The notes under the pieces: generated by a model
Told to the model about the DNA's origin: nothing
The model's input: the letters and a program-made list of their open reading frames with translations, nothing else
Database searches by the model: none
Translations under genes and position numbers: made by a program
Shown: in pieces, positions 1 through 8,235 of the stretch
How positions within the stretch are numbered: position 1 is the first letter of the stretch
Layout: the number at the start of each line of letters is the position of its first letter
Assembly (NCBI GenBank): GCA_035555795.1
Contig: DATMGE010000014.1
Location: 6,339 to 70,338, forward strand
DNA length: 64,000 nucleotides
Direction: 5' to 3'
DNA from: RCIO01 sp035555795
GTDB taxonomy: Bacteria > Pseudomonadota > Alphaproteobacteria > Rhizobiales > Rhizobiaceae

Positions 1-702
1 CGTGCGGCCCTGCCGCTCGGTCAGCGCGACGAAATTGCGCCCCGATGCGCACAGGAAGCCGGTCTTCATGCCGATCGTGCCGGGAAAGCGCGTCAGCAGG
101 TCGTTGTTCGACAGGATCGTCTCCTTGCCGATGACGATGCGGCCCACCTGGAAGAAATGCATATATTGCGGAAAGCGCCGCCTGATCTCCAGCGCCAGCA
201 CGGCGAGGTCGCGCGCGGTGAGGAACTGCTCGCGGTCGAAGACGCCGTTCGGATTGGCGAAATGGCTCGACGTCATGCCGAGCCGCCCCGCCGTCTCGTT
301 CATCATCTTCACGAAGGCCGCGCGGCTGCCGCCTACCGTTTCCCCCACCGCGTAGGCGACATCGTTGGCCGAGCCGGCAAGTGCCGCATAGAGCGCATCC
401 TCCATGGTCATCGCGCTGCCAGCCGGCAGTTCCGAGCGGGTAGGTATCTGCCTCACGGCCTCGCGCGACAGGACGACTTCCGTATCCATGCCGATACGCC
501 CGGCCTGCAACTGCTCGAAGACGACGAAGGCCGTCATCAGCTTGGTGACCGAAGCGGGAAACCATGGCAGGCCGGCATCCTCCGCATGCAACACCTCGCC
601 GGTATCGGCGTCCACCACCAGCGAAGGCGTCGCATGCGCCTGGGCCGCCATGACGGCCAGCACGGCAATGATTGCGGGGCGGATGAGACTTGAAAGACAC
701 AT
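1..702 (-). CDS. D-alanyl-D-alanine carboxypeptidase (penicillin-binding protein 5/DacA-type), C-terminus outside window
   Basis: Periplasmic serine DD-peptidase that trims the terminal D-Ala of peptidoglycan stem peptides. The frame opens with ATG at 702 and a cleavable signal peptide (hydrophobic LIRPAIIAVLAVMAAQAHA, mature start near residue 25). All three active-site motifs of the S11/PBP family are visible: SVTK (catalytic Ser about residue 51), S-A-N in the segment LAGSANDVAYAVGE, and KTG in GMKTGFLC. The gene runs off the left edge after 234 codons, so the C-terminal region that separates DacA, DacC and DacF types cannot be seen. It lies 23 bp downstream of the lytic transglycosylase on the same strand, so the two may be cotranscribed. 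Family assignment is firm; paralogue identity is not. Confidence 0.9.
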   Translation of the reverse strand, partial: MCLSSLIRPAIIAVLAVMAAQAHATPSLVVDADTGEVLHAEDAGLPWFPASVTKLMTAFVVFEQLQAGRIGMDTEVVLSREAVRQIPTRSELPAGSAMTMEDALYAALAGSANDVAYAVGETVGGSRAAFVKMMNETAGRLGMTSSHFANPNGVFDREQFLTARDLAVLALEIRRRFPQYMHFFQVGRIVIGKETILSNNDLLTRFPGTIGMKTGFLCASGRNFVALTERQGRT

Positions 703-725
703 GTCGAAATCCTGTTACGCTTGGC

Positions 726-1958
726 TCATCTGAACCGCCCGAGCATGGCGCGCTCGGGGAAGCAGGTCGGCGCCTGCCCCTGACGCTGCTGCCACTCGCC
801 GATGGAGCGGCGCGTCCTGAAGCCTGCCAGCCCGTCCGCGCCGCCTGTGTCGTAGCCGGCGCGCTGGAGGCCGCGCTGCATGGCGGCGACGTCAGAGCGC
901 TTCAGACCGCCGACGGCGCCCCATTTGCCGGCGAAGCCGCGATCGCCATAGGCGATGCGGTCGGCGGCATGGCCGACGAAGAGCGCATAGAGATCGCTCT
1001 CATTATATTCCTTCAGCACATAGAAGTTCGGCGTGACGATGAAGGCCGGGCCGTGGCGGCCGGCGGGCATGAGCAGGAAACCTTCGGCCCGCGCCTCATG
1101 CGCCGGGAACGGCTTGCCGCCGATGCGGGCGATACCCATCGCCGCCCAGTCGGAAATGCGGCGACCGCGATCCGGCCCTTCCAGTGCGCAGGAGACGCTG
1201 TCGGGCACGGTGACCTCGAAGCCCCAGTCGCGCCCCTTCACCCAGCCGTAATGCGCCAGATAGTTGGCGATGGAGCCGAGCGTGTCGGGCACGGAATTCC
1301 AGATGTCGGCGCGGCCGTCGCCGTCCATGTCGACGGCATGTTTCACATAGGAGCTTGGCAGGAATTGCGGCTGACCGAGCGCACCGGCCCATGACGAGCG
1401 CATGGACGCAAGCGGCACGCCCCGCTCGACCATCTGCAAGGCGGCCAATATCTCGGCGCGGAACATGTCCTTGCGGGTCGCCATGAAAGCCTTGGTGGCC
1501 AGAACCTGCATGGCATTGTGCGGGATGCGAGCCGCGCCGAAGCCGGACTCGCGGCCCCATATGGCAAGCACGATCCCGCCCGGCACGCCGAAGCGGCGCT
1601 CCACCGCCGCCAGCGTATCGGCCTGCGTGCGGGCGCGTTGCCGGCCACCGGAGACGACGCCGCCAATATGGGCGAAATAGCCGCCCGGCGAGCGGAACTC
1701 GGCCTGGTGCTGCGCCTGAGGCACCGCTGCTTCCTTGCCCGGCATGACCAGATCCGGCAGGTCCAGATTGGGGGTTACGCCCTTGAAGGCATTGTCGAAA
1801 GTCGCTCTGGATATTCCACGCGACTGCGCCTCCGGCCAGAGGTCGGCGGCCAGCCAGCGCTGGAACTGCGCATCGACGTTCTGCGCGGCAGCGGGCAGCG
1901 GGGCGAGAAGCAGGACAATGGAGAGCCAGAGAAGGCGTGTCAGGGAAAGCGCGCTCAT
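726..1958 (-). CDS. Lytic murein transglycosylase (MltB-like, SLT_2 fold) with C-terminal peptidoglycan-binding domain
   Basis: Exported enzyme that cleaves the MurNAc-GlcNAc bond of peptidoglycan to give 1,6-anhydro products. ATG at 1958 is chosen because it follows an AGAGAGG ribosome-binding sequence and begins directly with a signal peptide (MSALSLTRLLWLSIVLLLAP, then PAAAQ). A start at 1988 would add ten residues and overlap recR. The catalytic Glu lies in AIWGRESGFGA, followed by a QPQFLPSSY segment and a DGDGRADIW segment typical of MltB-type enzymes. The C-terminal 60 residues (DVAAMQRGLQRAGYDTGGADG onward) match a PG_binding_1 repeat. Length (410 residues) is normal. It sits between recR and the carboxypeptidase on the same strand. 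Confidence 0.9.
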   Translation of the reverse strand: MSALSLTRLLWLSIVLLLAPLPAAAQNVDAQFQRWLAADLWPEAQSRGISRATFDNAFKGVTPNLDLPDLVMPGKEAAVPQAQHQAEFRSPGGYFAHIGGVVSGGRQRARTQADTLAAVERRFGVPGGIVLAIWGRESGFGAARIPHNAMQVLATKAFMATRKDMFRAEILAALQMVERGVPLASMRSSWAGALGQPQFLPSSYVKHAVDMDGDGRADIWNSVPDTLGSIANYLAHYGWVKGRDWGFEVTVPDSVSCALEGPDRGRRISDWAAMGIARIGGKPFPAHEARAEGFLLMPAGRHGPAFIVTPNFYVLKEYNESDLYALFVGHAADRIAYGDRGFAGKWGAVGGLKRSDVAAMQRGLQRAGYDTGGADGLAGFRTRRSIGEWQQRQGQAPTCFPERAMLGRFR

Positions 1959-1984
1959 AACCTCTCTCTTCCCCGCAATTGCGG

Positions 1985-2593
1985 TCAAAAGGCGGTGCGC
2001 GACTTGAGCGCCGCCGCGATCGTGCCTTCGTCGAGATAATCGAGCTCGCCGCCCACGGGAACGCCATGGGCGAGCCGGGTGATCTTCACGCCGAGGCCGG
2101 CGAGCTGGTCGGTGATGTAGTGGGCGGTGGTCTGGCCCTCGACGGTGGCGTTGACGGCGAGAATGACCTCGGCGACGCCGCCTTCCGCCACGCGGGCGAC
2201 GAGCTGGCGGATGGTGAGATCGTCAGGCCCGACGCCGTCCAGCGGCGAGAGCGTGCCGCCCAGCACATGGTAGCGCGCATTGACGCCGGTGGAGCGCTCC
2301 AGCGCCCACAGATCGGACACGTCCTCCACGACGATGATGGTGGCGGGGTCGCGGCGCGGATCGGTGCAGATATTGCAGGGATCGGAGGTGTCGACATTGC
2401 CGCATGTCGAGCAGATGCGGACCTTGTCGACGGCATCGGCCATGGCGACCGACAGGGGCGCCAGCAACTGATCCTTCTTCTTGATGAGGTGGAGGGCGGC
2501 GCGCCGCGCCGAGCGCGGCCCCAGCCCCGGCACCTTGGCCAGAAGCTGGATCAGACGCTCGATCTCGGGGCCGGCGATTCGCTTGGTGGACAT
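1985..2593 (-). CDS. recR: Recombination mediator protein RecR
   Basis: RecR works with RecF and RecO to load RecA on gapped DNA. The 202-residue product has the full family layout: N-terminal helix-hairpin-helix (LAKVPGLGPRSARRAA, residues about 18-34), a four-cysteine zinc finger (Cys61, Cys64, Cys73, Cys76), and a Toprim domain from about residue 84 (IIVVEDVSDLWALERS...YHVLGG) ending in the conserved GVPVGGELDYLDEGT segment. ATG at 2593 has only a weak ribosome-binding site. In many bacteria recR follows dnaX and ybaB; here the order dnaX-ybaB-(SleB hydrolase)-recR is kept on one strand with one gene inserted. Confidence 0.97.
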   Translation of the reverse strand: MSTKRIAGPEIERLIQLLAKVPGLGPRSARRAALHLIKKKDQLLAPLSVAMADAVDKVRICSTCGNVDTSDPCNICTDPRRDPATIIVVEDVSDLWALERSTGVNARYHVLGGTLSPLDGVGPDDLTIRQLVARVAEGGVAEVILAVNATVEGQTTAHYITDQLAGLGVKITRLAHGVPVGGELDYLDEGTIAAALKSRTAF

Positions 2594-2682
2594 GTCATGG
2601 ATTTAAGGCATGTCGTGCAAAAGTGCGACGCATCTCGCGCAAGACGGCGAGAATGTCGTGCAGGCCGGCAGACCGATAGAAT

Positions 2683-3351
2683 CTATTCGGCGGCGTCGCC
2701 CGTCTTGCGCTGCCGAATCATGTCGCCGATCGCATCGGTGCGGGTCTCGCCACCGGCAAAGGAGAGCGCGGCGGCATCGTTTCCGGCATCGGTCTCGGCT
2801 TGCGGCGCGGCGGCGGTGCGGATCGCGGCCTGCGCATCGGCGGCAAGCTGACGGGTCTGCGCACGGCGGCTGCGCTTCTCGTAGAAGGCGTTGCCGCCGG
2901 CCTCCAGCACATAGTGCATGTTCTTGTAGGGGAATTTCAGGCCGGCCTGATGGAAGAATTTCGCCTTGCTGACGCGCGGATGGCGCTCGCCCCCGAGCAC
3001 CGCGTCGGCGGCGGCCATGACGTCGGGCAGCGCCTTGGAGTTCATCTTGCGGGTGAGGACGCCGGGCGCGAACTGGTTCTTCTGGCCGACCACGCCGCAG
3101 ATCGTATCGGGATACTCGTCCGCCCCGACACGGTTCATGACGACCGTGCCGACTGCGACCAGGCCCTCGCGGCTGGAGCGGCGGGACTCGAAGAACATTG
3201 CGCGGGCGAGGCATTCGCGGTCGCGCAATGAATGATTTACAGGACCGACCGAAGCCGTCTTCACGCTATCGAGAACGTCGGCGGTCTGCGTGCAGGCGGC
3301 AAGCGCCGTGGACAGGGCCACCGTGCAGGAGGCCGCGAAGCGAGTAAACAA
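2683..3351 (-). CDS. SleB-like cell wall hydrolase, predicted lipoprotein
   Basis: Predicted peptidoglycan hydrolase of the SleB/CwlJ (Hydrolase_2) family. The core motif starts at RECLARAMFFESRRSSREGL, with the conserved catalytic Glu in FES, followed by VVMNRV, ICGVVGQKNQF and FFHQAGLKFPYKN. TTG at 3351 is preferred as start because GGAGAGGG lies 8 bases upstream and translation would begin with a short signal peptide ending in a lipobox-like LAAC. A GTG at 3405 would add 18 residues without a clear ribosome-binding site. The last 60 residues are Ala/Asp-rich and low complexity. It sits between ybaB and recR. The family is clear; the substrate bond is inferred from homologues. Confidence 0.82.
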   Translation of the reverse strand: MFTRFAASCTVALSTALAACTQTADVLDSVKTASVGPVNHSLRDRECLARAMFFESRRSSREGLVAVGTVVMNRVGADEYPDTICGVVGQKNQFAPGVLTRKMNSKALPDVMAAADAVLGGERHPRVSKAKFFHQAGLKFPYKNMHYVLEAGGNAFYEKRSRRAQTRQLAADAQAAIRTAAAPQAETDAGNDAAALSFAGGETRTDAIGDMIRQRKTGDAAE

Positions 3352-3461
3352 TACCCAACCCTCTCCGAAACGGCCCCCACCGTTCGGTCGCAAAAGAGCC
3401 TGCACATTTCGTCAAAAGCAAGGCAAGCCGCCTAAATGTCCGGTCAGGGACGGCCGGCAGG

Positions 3462-3788
3462 TCAGAAAGGCAGCTTCATGCCGGGCGGGATCGGCAGGCC
3501 GGCGGTCATTTCCGCCGTCTTCTGCTGCATCACCGCCTCCACCTTTGATTTCGCATCATTGTGCGCGGCGAGGATGAGGTCTTCCAGGATCTCGACCTCG
3601 TCCTCTTTGAACAGCGAGGGGTCGATCTTGAGCGAGCGCATCTCGAACTTGCCACTCAGCACGACGGTGACGAGGCCGCCGCCCGCATGGCCGGTTTCCT
3701 CCAGGCCGGCAATCTGCTCCTGCATGGCCTGGAATTTGGCCTGCATTTCCTTTGCCTTGCCCATCAGGCCGAGAAGGTCCTTCATCAT
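3462..3788 (-). CDS. YbaB/EbfC family nucleoid-associated protein
   Basis: Small (108 residues) dimeric DNA-binding protein of the YbaB/EbfC family. It starts MMKDLLGLMGKAKEMQAKFQ and keeps the family's long N-terminal helix, the GGGLVTVVLSGKFEM beta region and the C-terminal M-P-GMKLPF. Two adjacent ATG codons (3788 and 3785) follow GGAGA; the first is given. A longer upstream open frame is only the shadow of dnaX. The gene lies 11 bp downstream of dnaX on the same strand, the usual dnaX-ybaB pairing, so cotranslation from one mRNA is likely. Confidence 0.95.
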   Translation of the reverse strand: MMKDLLGLMGKAKEMQAKFQAMQEQIAGLEETGHAGGGLVTVVLSGKFEMRSLKIDPSLFKEDEVEILEDLILAAHNDAKSKVEAVMQQKTAEMTAGLPIPPGMKLPF

Positions 3789-3799
3789 GTTCTCCGTGA

Positions 3800-5608
3800 T
3801 CAGAATTCGTCGTCGTCGGCCGGTTCGACCGGAATTTCGGGCGCGGCGTCGTCCGTCTCCGCCACCGCGTCGGGAATGCGCACGTCGATGATGCGCGCGC
3901 CGGGAAAGGTGGAGAGGATCGCCGCCACCGCTGGATCGCTGCGCGCATCCGACAGAACGCTCTCGCGCCGCTCCTCCTCGATCTCGGCCAGCGTCGGGCC
4001 GCCATTCTCGCGCGAGAGCGACACGACCCAGTGCCGGCCGGTCCACTCCTTGAGGCTGACCGAAAGCTCGTTGGGAAGGCTGCGCGGCGCGTCGTCGGTG
4101 AGGCTGATCTCGATCTGGCCGGTCTGGATCCGGACGGGACGGACATAGCGGCGCAGCGCGATCTTCATGCGCATGTCGCGCCGGGCCTCGGCCATGGCGA
4201 CAAGATCGGCGATCGAGGAGACCTGCGGGGCGGGCGGCAGCTCAGGCTCCGGCGGGCGCTGGAACGCCACGGGCTCCGGGGCCCGCTCGACCAGCCGCAT
4301 GGTGGCGCCGGAGGGCGCACCGGACGGCGTGCGCGGTGCCGCGACCGCCTGCGTGGTTGAAGCCTGCGGCTGTGCGCCGCCAGCCGTGCCGCGCGCGCCA
4401 TCGGAGGGACGGGGCGCGGTCTGCGCCTCGCCGCTCTCCAGCATCTTCAGCGCCTCGTCCAGCGTGGGAAGGGTCGCGGCATGGGCAAGGCGGATGATGA
4501 CCATCTCGGCCGCGCTTGCCGGACGCGTCGCGCCCTGCACCTCCGAAATGCCCTTGAGCAGCATCTGCCAGCTGCGCGACAGCGCCCGGATGGAAAGACG
4601 CTGCGCGAAATCGGCGCCGCGCTCGCGCTCTTCCTGCGAGAGCGCGGCATCGTTGCGCGCCGAGTCCACGAAGCGCAGCCGGGTGACGAGGTGATTGAAC
4701 TCGGCAAGGTCGGAGAGGATTGTCGCCGGATCGGCGCCCGAATCATATTGCGCGCGGAATTCCGACAGCGCGGCCGGAATGTCGCCGCCCATCACATGGG
4801 TGAAGAGATCGACAATGCGGGCGCGGTCGGACAGGCCCAGCATGTCGCGCACCGCCTGCGCGGTGACGGCGCCGGCGCCATGGGCGATCGCCTGGTCCAT
4901 GATGGACAGCGAATCGCGCACCGAGCCCTCTCCCGCCCGCGCGATCATGGCGAAGGCCTCGTCCTCGACGGCGATGCCCTCCATCTGCGCGATGCCGCGC
5001 AGGTGGTCGACCAGAACGCCTGCCTCAACGCGGCGCAGGTCGAAACGCTGGCAGCGCGACAGGACGGTGATCGGCACCTTGCGGATCTCGGTGGTGGCGA
5101 AGATGAACTTCACATGCGGCGGCGGTTCCTCCAGCGTCTTCAGCAGGCCGTTGAAGGCCTGGTTCGACAGCATGTGAACCTCGTCGATGATGTAGACCTT
5201 GTAGCGGGCCGAAACCGGCGCGTAGCGCACCTGTTCGATGATGTCGCGGATGTCGTCGATGCCGGTATGGGAGGCGGCGTCCATCTCGACCACGTCGACG
5301 TGACGGCCTTCCATGATCGGCTTGCAGTGCTCGCCCATCACGACGAGGTCGACCGTGGGCTGGTCGATCGTATCGGTCTTGTAGTTGAGCGCGCGGGCGA
5401 GGATGCGGGCGGTGGTGGTCTTGCCCACGCCGCGCACGCCGGTCAGCATCCATGCCTGCGCGATGCGGCCGGAGGAAAAGGCGTTGGTGAGGGTGCGCAC
5501 CATCGGCTCCTGGCCGATCAATGCGGTGAAATCAGCCGGACGGTATTTGCGCGCCAGAACGCGGTAACCCGCCGCGGCGGCGCCTGCTTCCCGGTTGGCG
5601 TCGTTCAT
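3800..5608 (-). CDS. dnaX: DNA polymerase III subunit gamma/tau
   Basis: Clamp-loader ATPase of the replisome, 602 residues. The N-terminal AAA+ module starts YRVLARKYRPADFTALIGQE and has Walker A (GVRGVGKTTT), DEVHMLS as Walker B, sensor 1 FATTE and an SRC arginine-finger motif. Domain III follows, then a Pro/Ala-rich linker (about residues 385-470) and a C-terminal tau-like domain. The zinc-binding knuckle normally after Walker A is mostly gone: of the four cysteines seen in E. coli DnaX only the last position (GEHC) is cysteine. From memory this degenerate knuckle is common in Rhizobiales. No A-rich slippery site for a short gamma form was noticed. It is followed closely by ybaB, and the 4.5S RNA gene lies upstream on the same strand. 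Confidence 0.96.
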   Translation of the reverse strand: MNDANREAGAAAAGYRVLARKYRPADFTALIGQEPMVRTLTNAFSSGRIAQAWMLTGVRGVGKTTTARILARALNYKTDTIDQPTVDLVVMGEHCKPIMEGRHVDVVEMDAASHTGIDDIRDIIEQVRYAPVSARYKVYIIDEVHMLSNQAFNGLLKTLEEPPPHVKFIFATTEIRKVPITVLSRCQRFDLRRVEAGVLVDHLRGIAQMEGIAVEDEAFAMIARAGEGSVRDSLSIMDQAIAHGAGAVTAQAVRDMLGLSDRARIVDLFTHVMGGDIPAALSEFRAQYDSGADPATILSDLAEFNHLVTRLRFVDSARNDAALSQEERERGADFAQRLSIRALSRSWQMLLKGISEVQGATRPASAAEMVIIRLAHAATLPTLDEALKMLESGEAQTAPRPSDGARGTAGGAQPQASTTQAVAAPRTPSGAPSGATMRLVERAPEPVAFQRPPEPELPPAPQVSSIADLVAMAEARRDMRMKIALRRYVRPVRIQTGQIEISLTDDAPRSLPNELSVSLKEWTGRHWVVSLSRENGGPTLAEIEEERRESVLSDARSDPAVAAILSTFPGARIIDVRIPDAVAETDDAAPEIPVEPADDDEF

Positions 5609-5727
5609 GAAGCGGTCGCGCTCCTTGCTTGCAGGACCTTCGGGGGTCGGCGACGAACCGCGCGAGTTTCGCCTCCGCGGCGCTGCTGCGTCAATGGCGC
5701 CAGGCGGCGCCGACGATACCGAAGAAG

Positions 5728-5826
5728 GCGGGAGGCTGGAACATGACCCGTTCCTGGCTCGTTAGGGCTGCTTCCTTCCGGACCTGACCCGGTTGGCGAG
5801 TGGATCGTCCACCACCAACCTCCCGC
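5728..5826 (-). ncRNA. ffs: Signal recognition particle RNA (4.5S, small bacterial type)
   Basis: On the minus strand this stretch contains the universally conserved SRP RNA apical core: GGTCAGGTCCGGAAGGAAGCAG, including the GGAA tetraloop and the asymmetric loops that bind Ffh. The ends (GCGGGAGG near 5826 and CCTCCCGC near 5728) are complementary and close the long hairpin, giving a single-hairpin RNA of about 99 nt. It lies about 120 bp upstream of dnaX, a frequent place for ffs in alphaproteobacteria. A good promoter sits immediately upstream at 5831-5859. Exact ends are inferred from pairing. Confidence 0.95.
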
Positions 5827-5830
5827 TTTC

Positions 5831-5859
5831 CATATCGGCAATCGGCGGCCCGAATGCAA
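5831..5859 (-). promoter_or_regulatory. Predicted sigma-70 promoter of the 4.5S RNA gene
   Basis: Minus-strand TTGCAT (5859-5854) and GATATG (5836-5831) are separated by 17 bases. The expected transcription start falls close to 5826, where base pairing puts the 5' end of the SRP RNA. Confidence 0.6.
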
Positions 5860-5949
5860 GTGCCGATGCCGCCCTGCCCCGCCACGAAACCGATTGTCAG
5901 GAGGCTTCGCCGCATCTAGCCTGCACGCAATAATAATGAGGGGTACAGG

Positions 5950-6375
5950 ATGTTGCCTGGCGGAGGAGCCGGCTTCGCGCTGGACCGCAGACTGGAAACG
6001 GCAAGCCGGGCAGCGATGTGGCTCGGCCTGTGCGAGTTGCGGGTGATGGACGAACGCCGCTGGCCATGGGTCATGCTGATTCCCCAGCGGCCCGGCATCC
6101 GCGACATGCACGACCTGACGCCTCTCGACCAGGCCATGCTGACCTTCGAGATCAATATGGTGGCGAAGGCGCTGAAGACGCTGACCGACTGCGAGACGAT
6201 CAATATCGGATCGGTCAGCAACGATATTCCGCATCTCCATGTCCATCTCGTCGCCCGCTCCCGCGGCGATGAAGGCTGGCCGACGACCGTGTGGGACAGC
6301 GGACCGCAGGTGCCGTGGGAACGCGCGGAACTGCGCCAGTTCACCGACAGGCTGCGTGAGGCCATGTCGCTGTAA
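5950..6375 (+). CDS. HIT family protein (histidine-triad nucleotide hydrolase/transferase)
   Basis: A 141-residue cytosolic protein with the HIT signature: H-hydrophobic-H-hydrophobic-H in PHLHVHLVAR near residue 98, preceded by the SVSNDIPH substrate loop. The N-terminal half carries WVMLIPQRPGIRDMHDL, typical of the family's nucleotide-binding beta sheet. It is transcribed divergently from the 4.5S RNA/dnaX unit and is followed by nudC 96 bp downstream on the same strand. The physiological substrate cannot be told from sequence; it belongs to the alphaproteobacterial HIT group with a Trp-rich C-terminal part (GWPTTVWDSG). Confidence 0.92.
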   Translation: MLPGGGAGFALDRRLETASRAAMWLGLCELRVMDERRWPWVMLIPQRPGIRDMHDLTPLDQAMLTFEINMVAKALKTLTDCETINIGSVSNDIPHLHVHLVARSRGDEGWPTTVWDSGPQVPWERAELRQFTDRLREAMSL

Positions 6376-6471
6376 TTCAGCGCGCGGCGGCCAGTCTCAT
6401 TTATCCGGTGCGGGACGATTCCGTCCGGCTGCAAAATACTCTAGAACGCCGGCGATCAGGGGGACCGGTCA

Positions 6472-7407
6472 ATGGCATTCAGGCTCTTCGACGCGCCCGC
6501 AGACGAAGCCTCCCGCTTCGTCGGCTTCGCAGGCAACCGCATCGACAGGCAGTCGGAGAACCGCAGCGAGGAGTCGCTGCCGAAGGCGCTCGATGATCCG
6601 CGCGCGCGGATCATGCTGAGCCGTGGCGGGCGGGCGATCCTGCGGGTCAATCCGCATGCCGAGATCGGCTTTTCGCGCTCCGCGGCAGCCAAGCTGGGCG
6701 CGCGTCTCGACCAGACGGTGCTGCTCGGCATGGATGAGTGCGGGCCGATCCTGATCGCGCCGACGGATATGGAACCCGAGGCGCTCCCCGACGGCTTCAA
6801 GGCGATCGACCACCGGTCCATCTATGTGCAGGACCTCGTTGACGAGGCGTGGCTGGGCGCACTCGGCCAGGGTGCGGCGCTGCTTGCCTGGCACGCCGCC
6901 AACCGTTTTTGCGGCCGCTGCGGCCAGCCGACCGAAATGCGGATCGGCGGCTACAAGCGCGTCTGCATGGGTTGCGGCGCGGAGATCTTCCCGCGCACCG
7001 ATCCGGTGGCGATCATGCTTGCAGTGAGGCAGGACCGCTGCCTGCTCGGGCGCAGCCCTCATTTTGCCCCTGGCATGTATTCCACGCTGGCAGGTTTCAT
7101 CGAACCGGGCGAGACGATCGAGAACGCGGTGCGGCGCGAGATCATGGAAGAAGCGGGCATCCGCATCGGGCGGGTCGTCTACCATGCCAGCCAGCCATGG
7201 CCGTTCCCGCATTCGCTGATGATCGGCTGCTTCGGCGAGGCGCTCGACGAAGACATCATCTTCGACGGGAAGGAACTGGAAGACTGCCGCTGGTTCACCC
7301 GCGCCGAGACGCGCGCGATCATTGCCGGCACGCATCCCACGGTCGGCGTCCCGCCCAAGGGCGCGATCGCGGCACATCTCATCCGGGCATGGGCGGAGAG
7401 CGACTGA
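6472..7407 (+). CDS. nudC: NAD(H) pyrophosphatase / NAD-cap decapping Nudix enzyme
   Basis: Hydrolyses NAD(H) to NMN(H) and AMP, and in characterised homologues removes NAD caps from RNA. The 311-residue protein has the NudC layout: variable N-terminal domain, a zinc ribbon (CGRCG and CMGCG about 20 residues apart), and a Nudix box with the expected spacing (GFIEPGETIENAVRREIMEEAGI region, catalytic Glu residues in REIMEEAG). The downstream SQPWPFPHSLMIG segment is the SQPWPFPxS motif that separates NADH pyrophosphatases from other Nudix proteins. It ends in a strong inverted repeat shared with the convergent L,D-transpeptidase gene. Confidence 0.96.
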   Translation: MAFRLFDAPADEASRFVGFAGNRIDRQSENRSEESLPKALDDPRARIMLSRGGRAILRVNPHAEIGFSRSAAAKLGARLDQTVLLGMDECGPILIAPTDMEPEALPDGFKAIDHRSIYVQDLVDEAWLGALGQGAALLAWHAANRFCGRCGQPTEMRIGGYKRVCMGCGAEIFPRTDPVAIMLAVRQDRCLLGRSPHFAPGMYSTLAGFIEPGETIENAVRREIMEEAGIRIGRVVYHASQPWPFPHSLMIGCFGEALDEDIIFDGKELEDCRWFTRAETRAIIAGTHPTVGVPPKGAIAAHLIRAWAESD

Positions 7408-7421
7408 GGCGGTTGCGGACC

Positions 7422-7453
7422 GCTTGCCACGCAGGCATTCCCGCGTGGCAAGC
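7422..7453. terminator. Bidirectional hairpin terminator between nudC and the L,D-transpeptidase gene
   Basis: Perfect 11-bp stem (GCTTGCCACGC / GCGTGGCAAGC) with a 10-base loop, lying in the short gap between two convergent genes. No long T-run follows on either strand, so its strength as an intrinsic terminator is uncertain. Confidence 0.6.
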
Positions 7454-7463
7454 TGGTCAATCG

Positions 7464-8138
7464 CTACTGGATCACATGGATCGGCGAGCCGTCGCGGACG
7501 CGGTCGTGGAGGTGGATGATGTCCTGCGACAGCAGCCGCACGCAGCCGCTCGACACCGCCTTGCCGATCGTCCATTCCTCGCCGCTTCCATGCAGGCGAT
7601 AGAGCGTGTCCTTGCCGTCCTTGTGAATATACAGCGCCCGCGCGCCGAGCGGATTGTTGAGGCCGGGCTCCATGCCGTAGCGATATTTCTCAAGCTCCGG
7701 CTGCCGTCCGATCATATCGGCCGGCGGTGTCCAGCGCGGCCATTTGCGCTTGTAGGCGATGATGGCGCGGCCGCCCCAGGCAAAGCCGTCGCGGCCGATA
7801 CCGACGCCGTAGCGCATCGCACGCCCGCCGGGCATGACGTGGTAGAGGAAACGCGCCGGCGTATCGACGACGACCGTGCCGGGCGCCTCGCCCGTCGGAT
7901 CGTCGACCTCCTGCCGGTAATATTTCGGATCGACGCGGTCGATCCGCGCGGCTGGAATGGGGAATGGCTCGTCGAGCACGGGCCCATAGCCGAGCGCCAC
8001 CGGATCGATGCGCGGCTTCGGCGGCGAGGCCGGCATCGGCGCCGGCGCAGGGGCGGAAACGCAGCCGGCGAGCGCGAGCGAGGTGAACCCGGTTGCGCCC
8101 AGCACGAAGTGCCGGCGCGTTAGACTGTTGGAACGCAT
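7464..8138 (-). CDS. L,D-transpeptidase (ErfK/YbiS/YcfS/YnhG, YkuD fold), predicted Tat-exported lipoprotein
   Basis: Periplasmic enzyme that forms 3-3 peptidoglycan cross-links or anchors proteins to peptidoglycan. The 224-residue product starts at ATG 8138 with a twin-arginine-like leader (TRRHFVLGATG) followed by a lipobox (LALAGC, Cys about 26). The catalytic signature is complete: HGSGE around His183 and SSGCVRL with the nucleophile Cys199. The middle contains VGIGRDGFAWGG and NPLGARALYI, usual for the YkuD fold. An upstream open extension lacks a leader and is not used. Rhizobiales carry many paralogues, so the specific role is open. Confidence 0.93.
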   Translation of the reverse strand: MRSNSLTRRHFVLGATGFTSLALAGCVSAPAPAPMPASPPKPRIDPVALGYGPVLDEPFPIPAARIDRVDPKYYRQEVDDPTGEAPGTVVVDTPARFLYHVMPGGRAMRYGVGIGRDGFAWGGRAIIAYKRKWPRWTPPADMIGRQPELEKYRYGMEPGLNNPLGARALYIHKDGKDTLYRLHGSGEEWTIGKAVSSGCVRLLSQDIIHLHDRVRDGSPIHVIQ

Positions 8139-8235
8139 GTGAAATCCTCTCGGGCGGCAATGGCCACCCATATCGACATCCATGTACGGCCGGGCGCGAA
8201 ACGCACCTGCCGCACGGCAGCTTGATCGAAGGATT

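Noticed and set aside
3800..4500. Frameshift site producing a short gamma form of dnaX
   Set aside because: No A-rich slippery sequence on the coding strand was noticed in the linker region.
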